A stretch of DNA of 64,000 nt from Pyropia yezoensis (lineage: Eukaryota; Rhodophyta; Bangiophyceae; Bangiales; Bangiaceae), in assembly GCA_009829735.1 (NCBI GenBank), contig CM020620.1, forward strand, positions 18,868,354 to 18,932,353, in the 5' to 3' direction. Positions 1 through 11,761 of the stretch are shown here, one piece after another. The position numbers and the translations under genes were made by a program. Below the pieces are notes generated by a model, which saw only the letters and a program-made list of their open reading frames with translations, was not told the DNA's origin and made no database searches. How positions within the stretch are numbered: position 1 is the stretch's first letter; each line of letters opens with the position of its first letter.

Positions 1-2645
1 CCAGTAGTAGTGCCGCCGCATTGAGGCATACATCCGGTTAATGCCAGGATGTCCTGCCTGCGGAGACGAGTATTCCAGGCGGAAGATGTCAGCTCGTAGA
101 CTCCAGGGTACGTAGACTTGAGTTGCCCCATCGAAGGGTGACACCCGTATCAGGAGTCCATCCGTAGACTCGGAGAAGCGACTATTCAGGTTCAGGTCCA
201 TCTGTTGGCGAAGCTCCAAGTACTGAGGGTCCGTAAGCTGTGCCTCCAGCATCCGGTGAATAGTTACCGGTTGATGAGCTTCAGGTGTCTCATACAGGGG
301 AGCATGCCAGCCACGTCAGACATTCGGGAGGATAAAACAAGGCATTTCCTCCTGAAGGGGGCCCGTATCGGCTGCAGGAGTCTCCAACCGGGACATGGTG
401 TCGGCGCAGTGGTGCTCCCTCCCTGCTCTGGTGCACATCTTATGCTTGAATTCCGAGAGGCGTAGACGCCACCGGGCGACCCTTCCTTGGCTGCTGTCCA
501 TGCATAGCAGCCACCTTAGGCTGGCGTGGTCCGTCCGGAAGAGAAACTCTTGTCCTTCTAGATAGGGGCGTAGCAGGAAACAAGCCCCGACGACCGCCAA
601 GCACTCGCGTTCCGTCGTGGAGTAGGTCTTCTCGGCTGGAGTCAGGACGCGAATGTAGTAGCCCACCGGGAGGAAGTGCCCATCAGGTTGTTGCTGGAGT
701 AGAAAGCACCGCACCTGGACGCCACAGGCGTCCGTCTCTAGAACAAACTGGCCCTCCCGCTTGGGTAGCGCCAGTACTGGAGTCGTGGTCAGGCGCTTCT
801 TCAGCCCCTCGAAGGCAGCGGTCTGCTTCTCGTCGAACACCGGGAGGTGTGCGGGGAGCTTCTTGATGGTGAGCTTGGTCAGTGGCCTGGCAATCAGGGC
901 ATAGTCCCGTACAAACCGGCGGTAGACGTTGCACATACCCAGAGAGCTCTTGAGTTCCGTCTGGGTCTTAGGTTGCCGGGCTTGCCGAAGGGCGTTGATA
1001 TTCCTCTCGTTGACCCGAAGCTCCCCCGGACTCAGCAAGTGCCCTAGGTAGTCCACTTCAATCTCAAACAGGTGGCACTTCTTTGCCTTCAGGGTAACTC
1101 CAGCCTTGGAAAGGAGAGCCAGGACCTCTCGGAAGTGCTCTAGGTGTTCCGCCGGGGTCTTGGAGAAGACGATCATGTCGTCCAAATAAATCAGACATGT
1201 CCTCCATCTTTGTCCCGACAGGATGATGTCAATGGCTCTCTGGCAGGTAGCCGGAGCATTGGTGAGGCCAAAAGGAAGATTCTTGCACCGGAATAGCCCC
1301 ATATGGCACGTGAAGGTGGTTTTGTCCTTGTCCTCGTCGGCCAGAGGGATCTGCCAGTAACCGCCATTACAATCCAGCGCTGAAAAGAGGGTGGCACCAC
1401 CGAGGAAGTCGATGCAATCATCCATCCGGGGTATCGGGTATACATCCTTGACCGTCATCTCGTTCAGGTGCCTGTAGTCGACGCAGAAACGGAAGTGACC
1501 GCCAGGTTTCGGGAAGACCACCACCGGGAAGGCCCACTCGCCACCGGAGGGCTCGATAACATCCATCTTGAGCATTTTTTTTAACCTGCTTCTCAATCTC
1601 TTCCCGGCGACGTGGCCCAGCCCGATACGGTCGTAGGTGCACTGGCTTAGCATCCAGCTTGAGTTGAATCCGGTGTAGGGTGGCGTCCATCTAGCCCAGC
1701 TATCCAGACCAAAGGTGCCGATATTCCTGGAGAAGCTTCTCCAGAGCCTCCTTCAGGTCAGGAGGAACATTTTCTTGGTTGATATTCGGCCTCCTGGGTG
1801 ATGCTTGATCGGGTTTCGGGGCAACGCCGACAGCCTGTGCTTGTTCCGGAGGTACGCCTAGGGCGGTTAGGTTGGATGCCAGTTCCTGTTGCATCCTCCT
1901 TTCTCAGAGCACGGGCAGAGCCTCGGTAAGGTTCTGCCGCTCCAACTCGAGTACCCTTGGCGAGAGTTATTGGCTTCCGGCTCACGTTGACGATTAGCAC
2001 AGAGAATGGATTGTGCCTTTCCACTTTCTTGTGATGCCCATTGGCCAAGTATAGCCGGTGTTTCGCCAGATATTCCTTGCGCCCGTAGATCAGGCATTGA
2101 CCCGTTGTCCGGGTAGTCACTTGAACTTTGGTCTCCGAGCGAGGAGAAAGGAGCACTGGTTTGAAGAGTGTCATGGTAGAGGCTGGGATACGGTCCTTCC
2201 TGCTTTTGACTACACGAACCTTGGCGTCCAGATGCTCCAGCACCGGCGACACAAACCCATGGTTGAACTGCACCTTTCCTTCTCCTGGCAGGATACTCTT
2301 GACATGCTGCTTCTGGAAGTCCCAGCCTAGGATGAGGGGGACTGAGAGGGTCTTGACTACGAGAAATGGAAAAATCATTGGTTCGTCGTTGACAAAGATG
2401 GCGACAGGAAGGCGGCCAAGCAGTCGTAAGGTTTGACCCGAAGCGTCTACTATCCGGGTCTTGGTAGGGGCTCTCCAGGCATGTCGACGCCAGTCCGGAG
2501 GTAGCAGGTTTTCTGTGTTGACGCTTGGTCCGGCTCCCGCGTCAACCACAGGAGTAACAGCTTGGGGGAGGCTATCCCCCACACGCATACGAGCGCTAAT
2601 CTTGAGGTTGTCCTTACGCAAGACGAGCAAGGTCCCCTTGAACAA
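1..2645 (-). CDS. pol: A1 pol region: protease, RT, RNase H, integrase N-terminus (fossil)
   Basis: The minus-strand translation shows the pol domains of a Ty3/gypsy element. An aspartic-protease DAGAGPS motif lies near 2,520-2,550. Reverse transcriptase follows, with the catalytic IYLDDMIVFS box near 1,165-1,205 and the LPFGLTNAPATCQ block just upstream in reading direction. RNase H follows with the TDHASLRWLL segment near 490-530. The integrase zinc-binding start (HPGINRMYASMRRHYYW) lies at about 1-60 and is cut by the window edge. The sequence is close to A2 at 34,531-35,862 and more distantly like family B pol. The region is treated as a fossil because it is broken. Confidence 0.88.
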
Positions 2646-4370
2646 GCAGGGTGTCCAGGCGGCTACCAGTTGAGCAGGTAACTGACGTCCTTTCTCCCGG
2701 CACGCAAGGGGAGAACAGGTAGAAGTACCCTGCCGTCGGATATTCGGGAAGACACTTGGGGAAAGCGCCTGCCCTACTCGTTTCCCGAGTCTGAGAATTC
2801 CTTGGAGGTCTCGGTCTCCAGGTCAAAGTCCTTAGGAGCTTTCTTGTCAGAGCCTCGGTGATGCTCTGCAAAGTTGCCACTCGGACCACGTGTACCTGTG
2901 CCTTGTCCGTCTTGGTAGGTGCTCGCCGGTCAGCCCAGTTGACTGCTTTCGCAAACACCAGTCCTTGACGCTTGAGCTTCTCCTGGAGATCCTCGGGGAC
3001 GGTCCGGCACTGGTAATACATATGGTCCTCCTTCGGGAACAGCCAACGAGACATTAAACGCTGGTTCTTGAATTGCTTAGGGGCTACCAAGGAAGGCTGC
3101 TCCTTAGAGACGAAGCCACCCCACCTGTCACCTGACGCCACGGGAGAGGTCTCGCCAACAGCTATTACCGGTACTGGGTTATCAACTCCCTTATACTTGT
3201 CGGGTCCGGGACGAGCTCGCGACAACGGCTTGGGAGTCGACACTATGGGAGCCTGGAGGGCCTTGGCTTGCCTGTACTTGCCCTGGGTGTAGGCGATTAG
3301 CTGCTGGAAGGTATGCCCTTGGTGTTTCTGGTTGTAGTTCTCCGCATCCACTTGGAGATATTCAGGAAGCCCTTCCGAGAAGATCATCTCGAGCCTGTAC
3401 TCAGGGTAAACGTTGCCACAAACCTCGCTCATCGCCCGAACACGGCGGACGAAGGCCTCTGGAGCCTCTTTTCGCTCCATGGTGGCCCGGTTCAACTTTC
3501 CCACCGCCTTGCGCAGAGAGTCCGCGTCCGCGTGGTTGGACAGGAGCCAGTGGACCGCTTCCGGATAGCTCCCAACGGTACGCCCGACGATGTGTCCGGC
3601 TGAGTCTGGAAGAACTTGTGCGAACCGCTGTTCCGCTTCTCCGGTCATGAAGTTGACTTGAAGGTAGAGTGCCTTGCCTTCCGACACATCGTTGTCGTTA
3701 CATGTCTTGACGAATCGGAGCAGGAACGCAAATATGAGCTCCGGCTTCTTCCCAGAAAACTCAGGAAGTCCCCCGAAACTTGGCTGCATACGCCGGTTCA
3801 GGAATGCCATTTTCTTCGCCATCTTCCGGGTGTAACCTTGGTCTTGGTTCTCCAGCCGGTAGTTGCCCCAATACGTGACCTTGTACAGGGAGGCGTCCCC
3901 CACCTGGTGGGCAGGGAAGTCAAACTCGACCAGCCTGCGCCGGGTGGGACCAGGGGATGCGTCCCAGTCGTATCCCTCCTCAGAGCTGGAGGAGCTGGTC
4001 TCGCTGGTGCTCGAGTGACGACGACGACGCCGCCGCCTCCGGCTGCTCCGGATACGGGTCTTGGAGCTTCCTGCCCCATAGGACGCCAGGGGAGGAAAAG
4101 CATGACCGGTCCGAGGAGTCGAGGTCTCAGAGTACCCGTAGAACCAGTCACAGCAGTGCCTCTGGCACTGCCAGCGCGTACAGGAAGAGGAGTATACACC
4201 CAGCTGCCATGTGTAGGTCCAGGAGTAAGCACACCAGGGGGTATCCCTGGAAGTTAAGGAGTAGAACCGACAGGAGGGAGTCATCTGCTTCCAGCGGTCT
4301 CGGACGCCGTTGACCCCGGGGTGGCTCCCACAGGAGGGACAGCCGGAGGAACGGGAGCAGGAGTTATTTG
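2614..4370 (-). CDS. gag: A1 gag region, main part (fossil)
   Basis: This is the gag-like region of family A on the minus strand. It contains a Ser/Glu-rich and Arg-rich stretch (SSSSSEEGYDWD preceded by an Arg run), then a helical capsid-like segment with the motif LPEYLQVDAENYNQ, then a knuckle-like Cys/His region near 3,005-3,060. The same order is seen in A2, where the zinc knuckle reads CX2CX4HX4C. The first ~60 codons of the region lie on the other side of B1, at about 15,082-15,248. Broken copy. Confidence 0.8.
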
Positions 4371-4733
4371 TGTAGCAATATGGTTGGCTGTATTGTGACC
4401 CTAATATTAGGGGGGCTACGTCTAACCCTTAACTTTCAATTTGAGAGTCCGTACTGGTCACGGTATCTATAAGTTACGTATGACCAGAGGGACTTGCATC
4501 TTGGGGTGGAGGGTAGTTAGTAGTGTGTCCGAGGGTTTATAACGAGGGGGCCGGCGGCGAATCCACCGCCGGCCAAGGTAGAACAACAAACCCCTCCCAT
4601 TTGGGCTCCCATCTTGGTCCCGTGGCTTGCGCTCCAAGGACAGCAACCTTGGCCTCCCGGTGACGTTGGTGCCGATCCCCCTTGGTGAGTGTTCCCTGAG
4701 AGTGGGCGTGCAGCGGATTGCAATTGTGCTACA
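4371..4733 (+). repeat. 5' LTR of B1
   Basis: A 363-bp long terminal repeat, 98% identical to 14,719-15,081. A TATA-like TTTATAA lies at 4536-4542. Six bases after it begins a GC-rich inverted repeat with arms GGCCGGCGG (4549-4557) and CCGCCGGCC (4566-4574) around an 8-base loop. The TATA plus stem-loop is conserved in all five family B LTRs and is the likely sense promoter and start of the transcript. Confidence 0.93.
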
Positions 4734-4734
4734 T

Positions 4735-4752
4735 TGGTGGAGCAGCAGGGGA
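4735..4752 (+). other. B1 primer-binding site
   Basis: TGGTGGAGCAGCAGGGG starts 2 bases after the LTR. Its complement ends in CCA, as expected for pairing with a tRNA 3' end. The same string follows the 5' LTRs of B2, B3 and the family A copy A2. The tRNA species was not identified. Confidence 0.75.
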
Positions 4753-4958
4753 CGGGTTTCCGTCACACTTGTGGTGACGCCGTCTTCGGCCCTGGCACGC
4801 GGATAGGGATCCAGTCCGTTTCTTTTACTCGTGGTGCTGCGATCTGTTTGATTGTTTTGAGTGGTTGCGCTTGACTGCGATTTACGGTTACTCTCCCCCA
4901 ACTACCCCCTCGCTCTCTTATTCGTGGTGACTGTTACGTCGGTTGACTGATTGTGACT

Positions 4959-7135
4959 ATGTCTACCCAAGAGACTGGGAACGTTCAAGATGACGGATCG
5001 TTGTCGACGCCGACCCCGGAGCTGAACCCGGGAGCCGGGATCGGTAACCCGATCGACAACATTGAGACGCCGATGCTCTCCGGTGCCGGATCGACGCCTG
5101 GTACGGCACGGACGGCCGGGGGCGGCGGACCGCCGCAACTGTCCTCTGCCGATCTCACGCCGCCGCCACCTTCACCAGGGGACTCCCTGATGGCATCATT
5201 GGCTCGCATCGAGGCCCGGTTCACCGGGCTCGACGCCCGTCAAGAGCGTACGGAGGACGCAATGGCTGTGCTGATGTCAGCACGCCATACGACGGTACCC
5301 CGTCGGGTCCCTCCCACACCGGTACGGTTCGAACCGGTCGGACTACTTTCGGAGTCCACCAGGGTCAACCCCGGTGTTGCTACTCCTGGACAACCCCCGG
5401 ACACGGCAGGTTATGGATCCGACTCGTCGGCTGAGCTGGAACGTAGCCAAACGGAACGCTACGCTCGGAGCACCCAGAGCGGGCTCCGGGGACATGATCC
5501 GGCGGATACTTACGCCGGAACAGAGTCGGCGATGGGGGGAGGCGGTACCGTCTCGCAGTACCCCATCGACGAAGGGAGCCAGGCAACTCGGGTACCCGAG
5601 GCGCCGACGCCGGAAGATCCAGCGTCACTGATGCAAGCGATGACAGCGCAGGTTACTGCGAGCTTACTGAATCGGTTGGAGTCCGATGAGTTCACTCATC
5701 AACTGGCCAAGCGACTGGATATCCAGGACGCGGACACGGAGATTGTCAACGAAGTCTTCAGGTCGGTACTGACTCGTGAACGTTATCGCTTGGAGGACCG
5801 ATCCACTACCGTATCGGAATCGATGCGCACGACCTCACACCGAGCGATCCGCTCTATGCAGACCCTTATGAAGGGAGTCCCTATGTTCGGGGGCCCTAAC
5901 GGACGCCCGTTGGCAGTCATTGGCTTCTTGACTAGCTTCAAGGCAGCCGCGGACAAGGCACTCGTCAACGAGGGGCTGGCGCTGGAGATCCTCCCGTTCT
6001 TCGTTGACGAACGGGTACGAGGTATCCTCCGCCAGGCATCCCCGATGCCGGGAATGAGGGTCGCAGCCACCCCCATGGATGACCGTGGGATACCAAAGGA
6101 GCTGTTTAGCAGCTACCTCAGTGAGGACAAGTGCGAAGACCACTATCGGGCCCTTCGCACTGCCACCGCCCAGTCCTGGGAGGATGAAGAGATGTTTGGA
6201 CGCCGGATCCAAGAGCTCGACTACGAGCTGGGAAGCTCCTCGGTGAAGGGGAACTACCGGCCATCCTGTTCGCAGGAGTACCCAACTATGTGCGGATATC
6301 CGCACGGGGAGCCAATACGGCTCGGACGAACTTCAGTCGACTGATGCATATGTGCAAGTCCCTAGGGGACGCCTACCGGGTTCTACACCCGGAGTGTGCC
6401 TTGGCCCCGAAGCCCAAGGGTAAGGGAGGCAATCCCAGTCTTACCCCGGTACCGAGGCAAGAGAAGGTGGAACGTAAGGCCGCACCAGTGCTGGTGACGA
6501 CCGAACATACCCCTACGGATGAGGATGAACCTCTAGTCGACCAACAGGGCCACCTGTTGCTACCGGCGACGCCGGTGATCGATGAGCATGGGACGGTAGC
6601 GTACATCGCCCCGGCTGGGACCCAGTTCCAGGTTAACGAGGGAGCGGGACAGCGCGTCCCGTATGTGCGGACTACGGGGTATGCCCCGGTTACGGGTAAC
6701 CCTCACCAACCCCTCCCGACATGGGCAGTGCCTACGGAGGCACCTCCGCACATCGCTGGTAGAGCCAACCGGCTGGGGGAGTCCATGTTCCGGTTGGCAC
6801 CGGGACCCTAGGCCTACCAAGGGGCAGGCACTCGGGCGCCCGAGGCAGGCAATCGGACCTATGGAGCCAACCCGACGCGGACGCCCGGGACGGGCGGCAC
6901 GTCCGGATGTATGTTGTGCGGAGACCCCCAACACTGGGTGTCCGCATTCCCGGTCATCCCGGAGGAGTCTCGACGGGCAGCGGCGCAACGCAAGGCATCC
7001 ATTGGTGGGTATCCCGCCAGAGGCCCGCCACCGGGCAGGCAGCAAGCTCCAGGAGGAGTGCTGGCAGTCGAGGAGGCAGCTCCTCTCCCGGATATCCCGG
7101 GAGATAGTACCCAGCCAAGCACGGGAAACGAGTAA
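4959..7135 (+). CDS. gag: B1 gag region (fossil)
   Basis: The gag region of family B starts at the ATG of MSTQETGN. An acidic, Pro/Gly/Thr-rich N-terminus leads into a capsid-like helical part (block LAKRLDIQDADTEIVNEVF), then a Pro-rich linker. It ends in a single CCHC zinc knuckle of the CX2CX4HX4C form (CMLCGDPQHWVSSC in B2 and B3), which in this family binds the element RNA during particle assembly. It is about 730 codons long and matches the regions at 39,790-41,973 and 50,150-52,333. Broken copy. Confidence 0.85.
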
Positions 7136-7142
7136 GAGGAAG

Positions 7143-10100
7143 GACGACACGGGGTCGCTGGGGTAACCCTAGCAGGCCACCTCGGACTGCCGCGGGGAAA
7201 GCCCCACGGAGAGCGCGGTTAAGCCGACGCCGCATCAGCCCCCGGGTACACCTTCCGGCCCCGACGACACGGCGTCAGGGGATTGATGACCAACCACCAA
7301 GGTTGGGAGGAGAGGACGGGAAGCCCCGTCACATGGAACCAGATAAGGGCCCTGTTCAGGATGCCCGAGCTACACCGGATATCGGTGTAGGCCACGTACT
7401 GTTCACCTTGGAGAACTTCAAGGTATCAGCCACACTGGGGGTTGACCCCCAGTCGACCCGATCGTATTACCCTGTACTGGATACAGGGGCTGGACCTAAC
7501 CTGATCCGGAAGGATACCCTCCCGGACAAGTGGCTCCCGCGAGTCAGAGTTGCTCGGGGACCCACGATCAAGGATGCGAATGGTCGTCTCATTCGTACGA
7601 CCGCAGCGATGTCGCTGCGGGTCACTATCGGGGAGCTCACTACGCAAGTTGACTTCCTGGTGTGTGAGACTCTATCTGTGCCCTGCATACTGGGGTGCAC
7701 CTTCATCAAGGTTCACGTTGATGCAATCCGGCCGGGCCGGAGGACCGTCGAGCTGCAAGAGGCCGACGGGAGGAAGAGAGGACAGACAGCTATCGTCAGG
7801 GACCTGACGCTACACGGGAGCCACGTTAATGTGGATGAGGTGTACGCCAGTGTAGAACCGAAGACACTCCGTCTGGCCAAGCGGACTCGCTTTGAGCCGT
7901 TATCGGAGACCGTCCTCCCGGTTAACTGTGACCTCGCAGGCATCTGCCGAGTCCAGTCCAGCCTACGAACCTACAAGCGCCATGGGTTGACCATGGCCAA
8001 CGGTATCGTAGACCTCCCAGCGGGGGGGTCATCACTGCTCGTGATGGCGAACTATCGCCGTAAGGCAGTCACCCTCCCGAAGGGAACTATCCTCGGGATT
8101 GCCGAGCTCTACGAAGGAGATATCCTTACCCCTGACAAGGAAGGTCAAGCGGAACCACTTGAGGTACTGGCGGTCGTCGAGACCACCGAGCGGCAGCAAC
8201 CCGATGACGGGAAGCCTAACCCATCGGCAGCTCCGGCGGACATGCCCCCCAAGGACCAAGAAGCCTTGAAGGCACTGGCCGAGGCTGACCTCGACCACCT
8301 TCCCCCTTCGGTAGCTGAAGGGGTACGACGGATGCTAAGAAAGCATGACGTCATGTGGACCGGCGGGGCGCTGGGTACCATTGGGGCAACCCAACACCGT
8401 ATAGACCTGGTACCAGGTGCTCGACCAGCGCGGTCGCAACCGCATCGCACGGGACCTATGCATCGAGAGATCGTTGATGGAGAAGTGAACAGGATGAGCG
8501 AAGCTAAGGTGATCCGACCTTCGATGTCGGAGTGGGGCGCCGCAGTCGTTATCGTACCGAAGAAGGATCAAACCCCTAGGTTTTGCATCGATTATCGACG
8601 CCTCAACTTGGTTACCAAGAAAGACTCATACCCTTTACCAAGGATGGACGAGTGCATCGACTCGCTGGGGGAGGCCACAGTGTTTACCACTATCGACTGC
8701 AATGCCGGGTACTGGCAGATCCCAGTTGCGGAAGAGGATATCCCCTAGATGGCGTTCGTCTGTCACAGTGGCGTGTACGAGTTCCACAGGATGCCCTTCG
8801 GATTGTCCAACGCCCCCGCCACATTCCAGCGGGACATCGACACTATACTGTCGGGAGTCAAGTGGCGTAACTGCCTGGTGTACTTGGACGACGTCATCGT
8901 CTTCTCGCGTAACATGGATGACCATGTGCAACATGTCGACGAGGTACTCACCCTCTTGCGGAACGCCGGGGTAAACCTGCGCCTCAAGAAGTGCGCCTTC
9001 TTTCAGCAGACCGTCGAGTATCTGGGTCACCAGATCACACCAGGTAAACTGGGAGTGCTCGAAGCTAATACCCGAGCCCTCCGGGATGCGCGATACCCAA
9101 CCACCCAGACACAGCTGAAAAGCTTCCTGGGGATGTGCAACGTATACCGTCGGTTCGTCAAGGACTTCGCTCGTATAGCCAAACCGTTAACGGTTCGGAC
9201 GAGCAGCGCCTTGCCAAAGGTACTCCAACCTCCCTCACCCAGCGAGGGAGAGGCATTCGAGCTGCTCAAGCAAGCTCTGCTAGCCCCACCCGTGCTTGCG
9301 TTGCCGCATAGACGAGGGACCTTCGTCATCGACGGCGATGCCTGCGATACCCAAGTGGGATGCACCCTGTTATAGGGAGAGACTATCATCGGTACCGATA
9401 ATGCTCTCCTGGACCTACATCCGGTAGGGTACTTCAGCCGGACACTCAACCCGGCTGAGCGTAACTATAGTGCCACCGAGCGCGAGTGCCTCGGAGTCAT
9501 ATGGGCAGTGCAACTGCTCCGGCCACACCTGGAAGGCTCCAGGTTAATCGTAAGGTCCGACCACGAACCTTTACGATGGCTGCTCAACCTTGGTGACAAG
9601 GATTCCGACAGCCTCGGTCGGCTAGCCCGGTGGAGGCTGAAGATGGCCGAGCACGACTACCGGACCATATATAAGGCCGGCTCTACCCATCATCTGAGAG
9701 ACGCGCTGTCGCGACTCGATGCACCGAGCGGGGATACCCGACAGGTGGACGAGGACATCCCGGTTGTACCACTTTGCATGGTGGGTAATGCTACCCAAGG
9801 TATGGTTGACCATACCATGGCACACCTTGCGTGCCCATTGACCCTTGCGGACTTCCGCGAGGCACAGGCCAATGACGACGACTGTAAACGGCATCGTGCC
9901 AACCTCCTGGCCGGCACGGTCGACATCTTCTCCGAAAATGAGGATGGCCTCATATACCGGCGGGCACCCGCCGATGGACGACATCAGGTAGTGGTTCCCG
10001 TGTCCTTACGGCAAGCCGTCATGGAACGAGAACACGAGAACCCCACAGCCGGACACCCGGGGGGTTCGCACATGTTCGCAGCAATGCGAAGGTTCTTCTA

Positions 10101-11310
10101 CTGGCCAGCCATGGCCGTCGACGTAATCGACCACGTGCGGGGATGCCACCCGTGTGCACGGAATCGTATGAGTCTTCATAGGCGGGCATCCGCTATGAAA
10201 CTGTTCCCCCCGGATGGGCCCAACGAGAAAGTCGCTATCGACATACTCGGGCCGCTTCCGGTAACGGAAGAAGGGAACAGGTACATCCTGGTCATGTCGG
10301 ACCGCTTTACTAAGCTGTCACGGGCAGTAGCAATCCCGAACGATACGGCCTACACCATCATGAACGCAGTGGTTGACCTCTGGATCAGTGCTTACGGAGT
10401 AATGAAGCAACTCCTCTCCGATAACGGAGCAAACCTCACGTCAGCATTCTGCACTAAGGTCCTGGGCATGTTCGGCATCGAGCCCCGTCGGGCATACGAC
10501 TACCACCCGCAATCCAACGGGCAGGTGGAGCGGTTCATCCGCACCATCGTGAAGATGCTCCAATGCTATGCGGCGGAACACACGAAGACGTGGGACAGGC
10601 TTTTGTCCGTCTTGACCCTGGCATACAACGCCAGGCCCCACCGGAGTACCAGCATTGCCCCACTGGAATGGGTCATGCCAATGGGCGTCGGTAACCTGAC
10701 GCTGCCACCGGGGAAATGCACTCGGTATGACATACCGAAGGGCCGACCGGCCGAACGGATCCACTTAGCTTGGTTGGCCAAGCTATCGTGGATGATTCCG
10801 AAGCGCAAGGGTGCCCTTGACCGTACACAACTTCGATACAAGAAGAACTTTGACGCCCGGCTACGGGTACGCAACGCAGCCCTGGTAACAGGTGACTGGG
10901 TCAATGTCAGACACCAGAAGTTCCGCGGGAACAAGCTTATGCAACCGGTCAAGGGACCGTACCAGATCTTACACAGAGATGATCACTCTGTCATCCTGCA
11001 CTCCGATACGGAGATATAACGCATCAACCTCAATGATGTGACACCTGCTCCGAAGCCGGAACAGCCTCAGCCGGTACCGGCTGGGTTGCTACATGAAGCT
11101 CTTACAACCCAGCGGTCAGATGACCCGGTGGGACCGGATGGGATTCCATACCATGTAGAGAGCGTGGTCGGACACACCGACCCGGACCTACCAGGACCCT
11201 GGTACGTCAAGGTGATGTGGGTCGGATACGACTCACCCACCTGGGAACAGGCGGCGAATATACCCCGCCAACTTCTCATGCCTTACATGAGGCAACGACG
11301 CCTACTGTAA
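7143..11310 (+). CDS. pol: B1 pol region with chromodomain (fossil)
   Basis: The pol region of a chromovirus. Aspartic protease (DTGAGPNLIRKD) lies near 7,480-7,520. RT follows with VYLDDVIVFS near 8,878-8,910, then RNase H. Integrase carries a zinc-binding HHCC part near 10,030-10,165 and the DDE core (AIDILGPLPV, LLSDNGANLTS, NGQVERF). The last ~50 residues (VESVVGHTDPDLP then WYVKVMWVGYDSPTWEQ) have the pattern of a chromodomain, which in chromoviruses tethers integrase to histone marks and steers insertion. It is close to the pol of B2 and B3. Broken. Confidence 0.9.
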
Positions 11311-11357
11311 CAACCCAACCGACACCGACTTCGGCTGTTGGGGGGTGAGGCTTATAC

Positions 11358-11432
11358 CTACTAAGTAGAGTGTCACATGGATTCGGCAAGACTTAGGTTA
11401 ACTAAGTTGGAGCGGACTTAGACAAACTAAGT
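11358..11432 (+). repeat. Small-hairpin spacer between convergent genes, B1
   Basis: The spacer between the end of pol and the end of the antisense gene holds an 11-bp palindrome CTACTAAGTAG (11358-11368). Two hairpins built from ACTTAG/CTAAGT arms follow (11391-11407 and 11416-11432). The equivalent regions of B2 and B3 hold three such hairpins at a regular 24-bp spacing. A role in ending or processing the two convergent transcripts is inferred. Confidence 0.6.
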
Positions 11433-11761
11433 AAGCTACTGACTTTGACAAGTTTACTTGAAGGAGATGACTAACTCCGATAATTTCAAAGTAACCTGAG
11501 GCTTACACCAAGGTAAACCTTCATCCATGGGGCAAGTGACGGACCAAGGAAGGTTGACTTTCATGAGTATTAACCAACCAGGATGGGTTGGGGGGCGCGG
11601 GAAAGAACCGAAGCAGGCCACGGCTAAGTGAGACGGGGTACTCCCCAATGGCAGGCATCGGTAACATGCAAACGCCCCAGCGGGGGATGAGTTTATACTC
11701 ACTACTACCCGGCCACCATAAGGGTCGCCGGGTCCCTCTCCCTCACAAACAATAGCACTCC

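Larger units (their letters stand above)
1..4370 (-). mobile_element. Ty3/gypsy element A1, 3' portion (family A)
   Basis: This is the left part of an LTR retrotransposon lying on the minus strand. Reading from 4370 down to 1 the order is gag, protease, RT, RNase H and the start of integrase, which is the Ty3/gypsy order. The element runs off the window at position 1, so its 3' end and 3' LTR are not visible. Its 5' end lies at 15,082-16,025, because the younger element B1 sits inside A1's gag region. The copy is broken, with roughly four or five breaks. It is older than B1, which it hosts. Confidence 0.9.
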
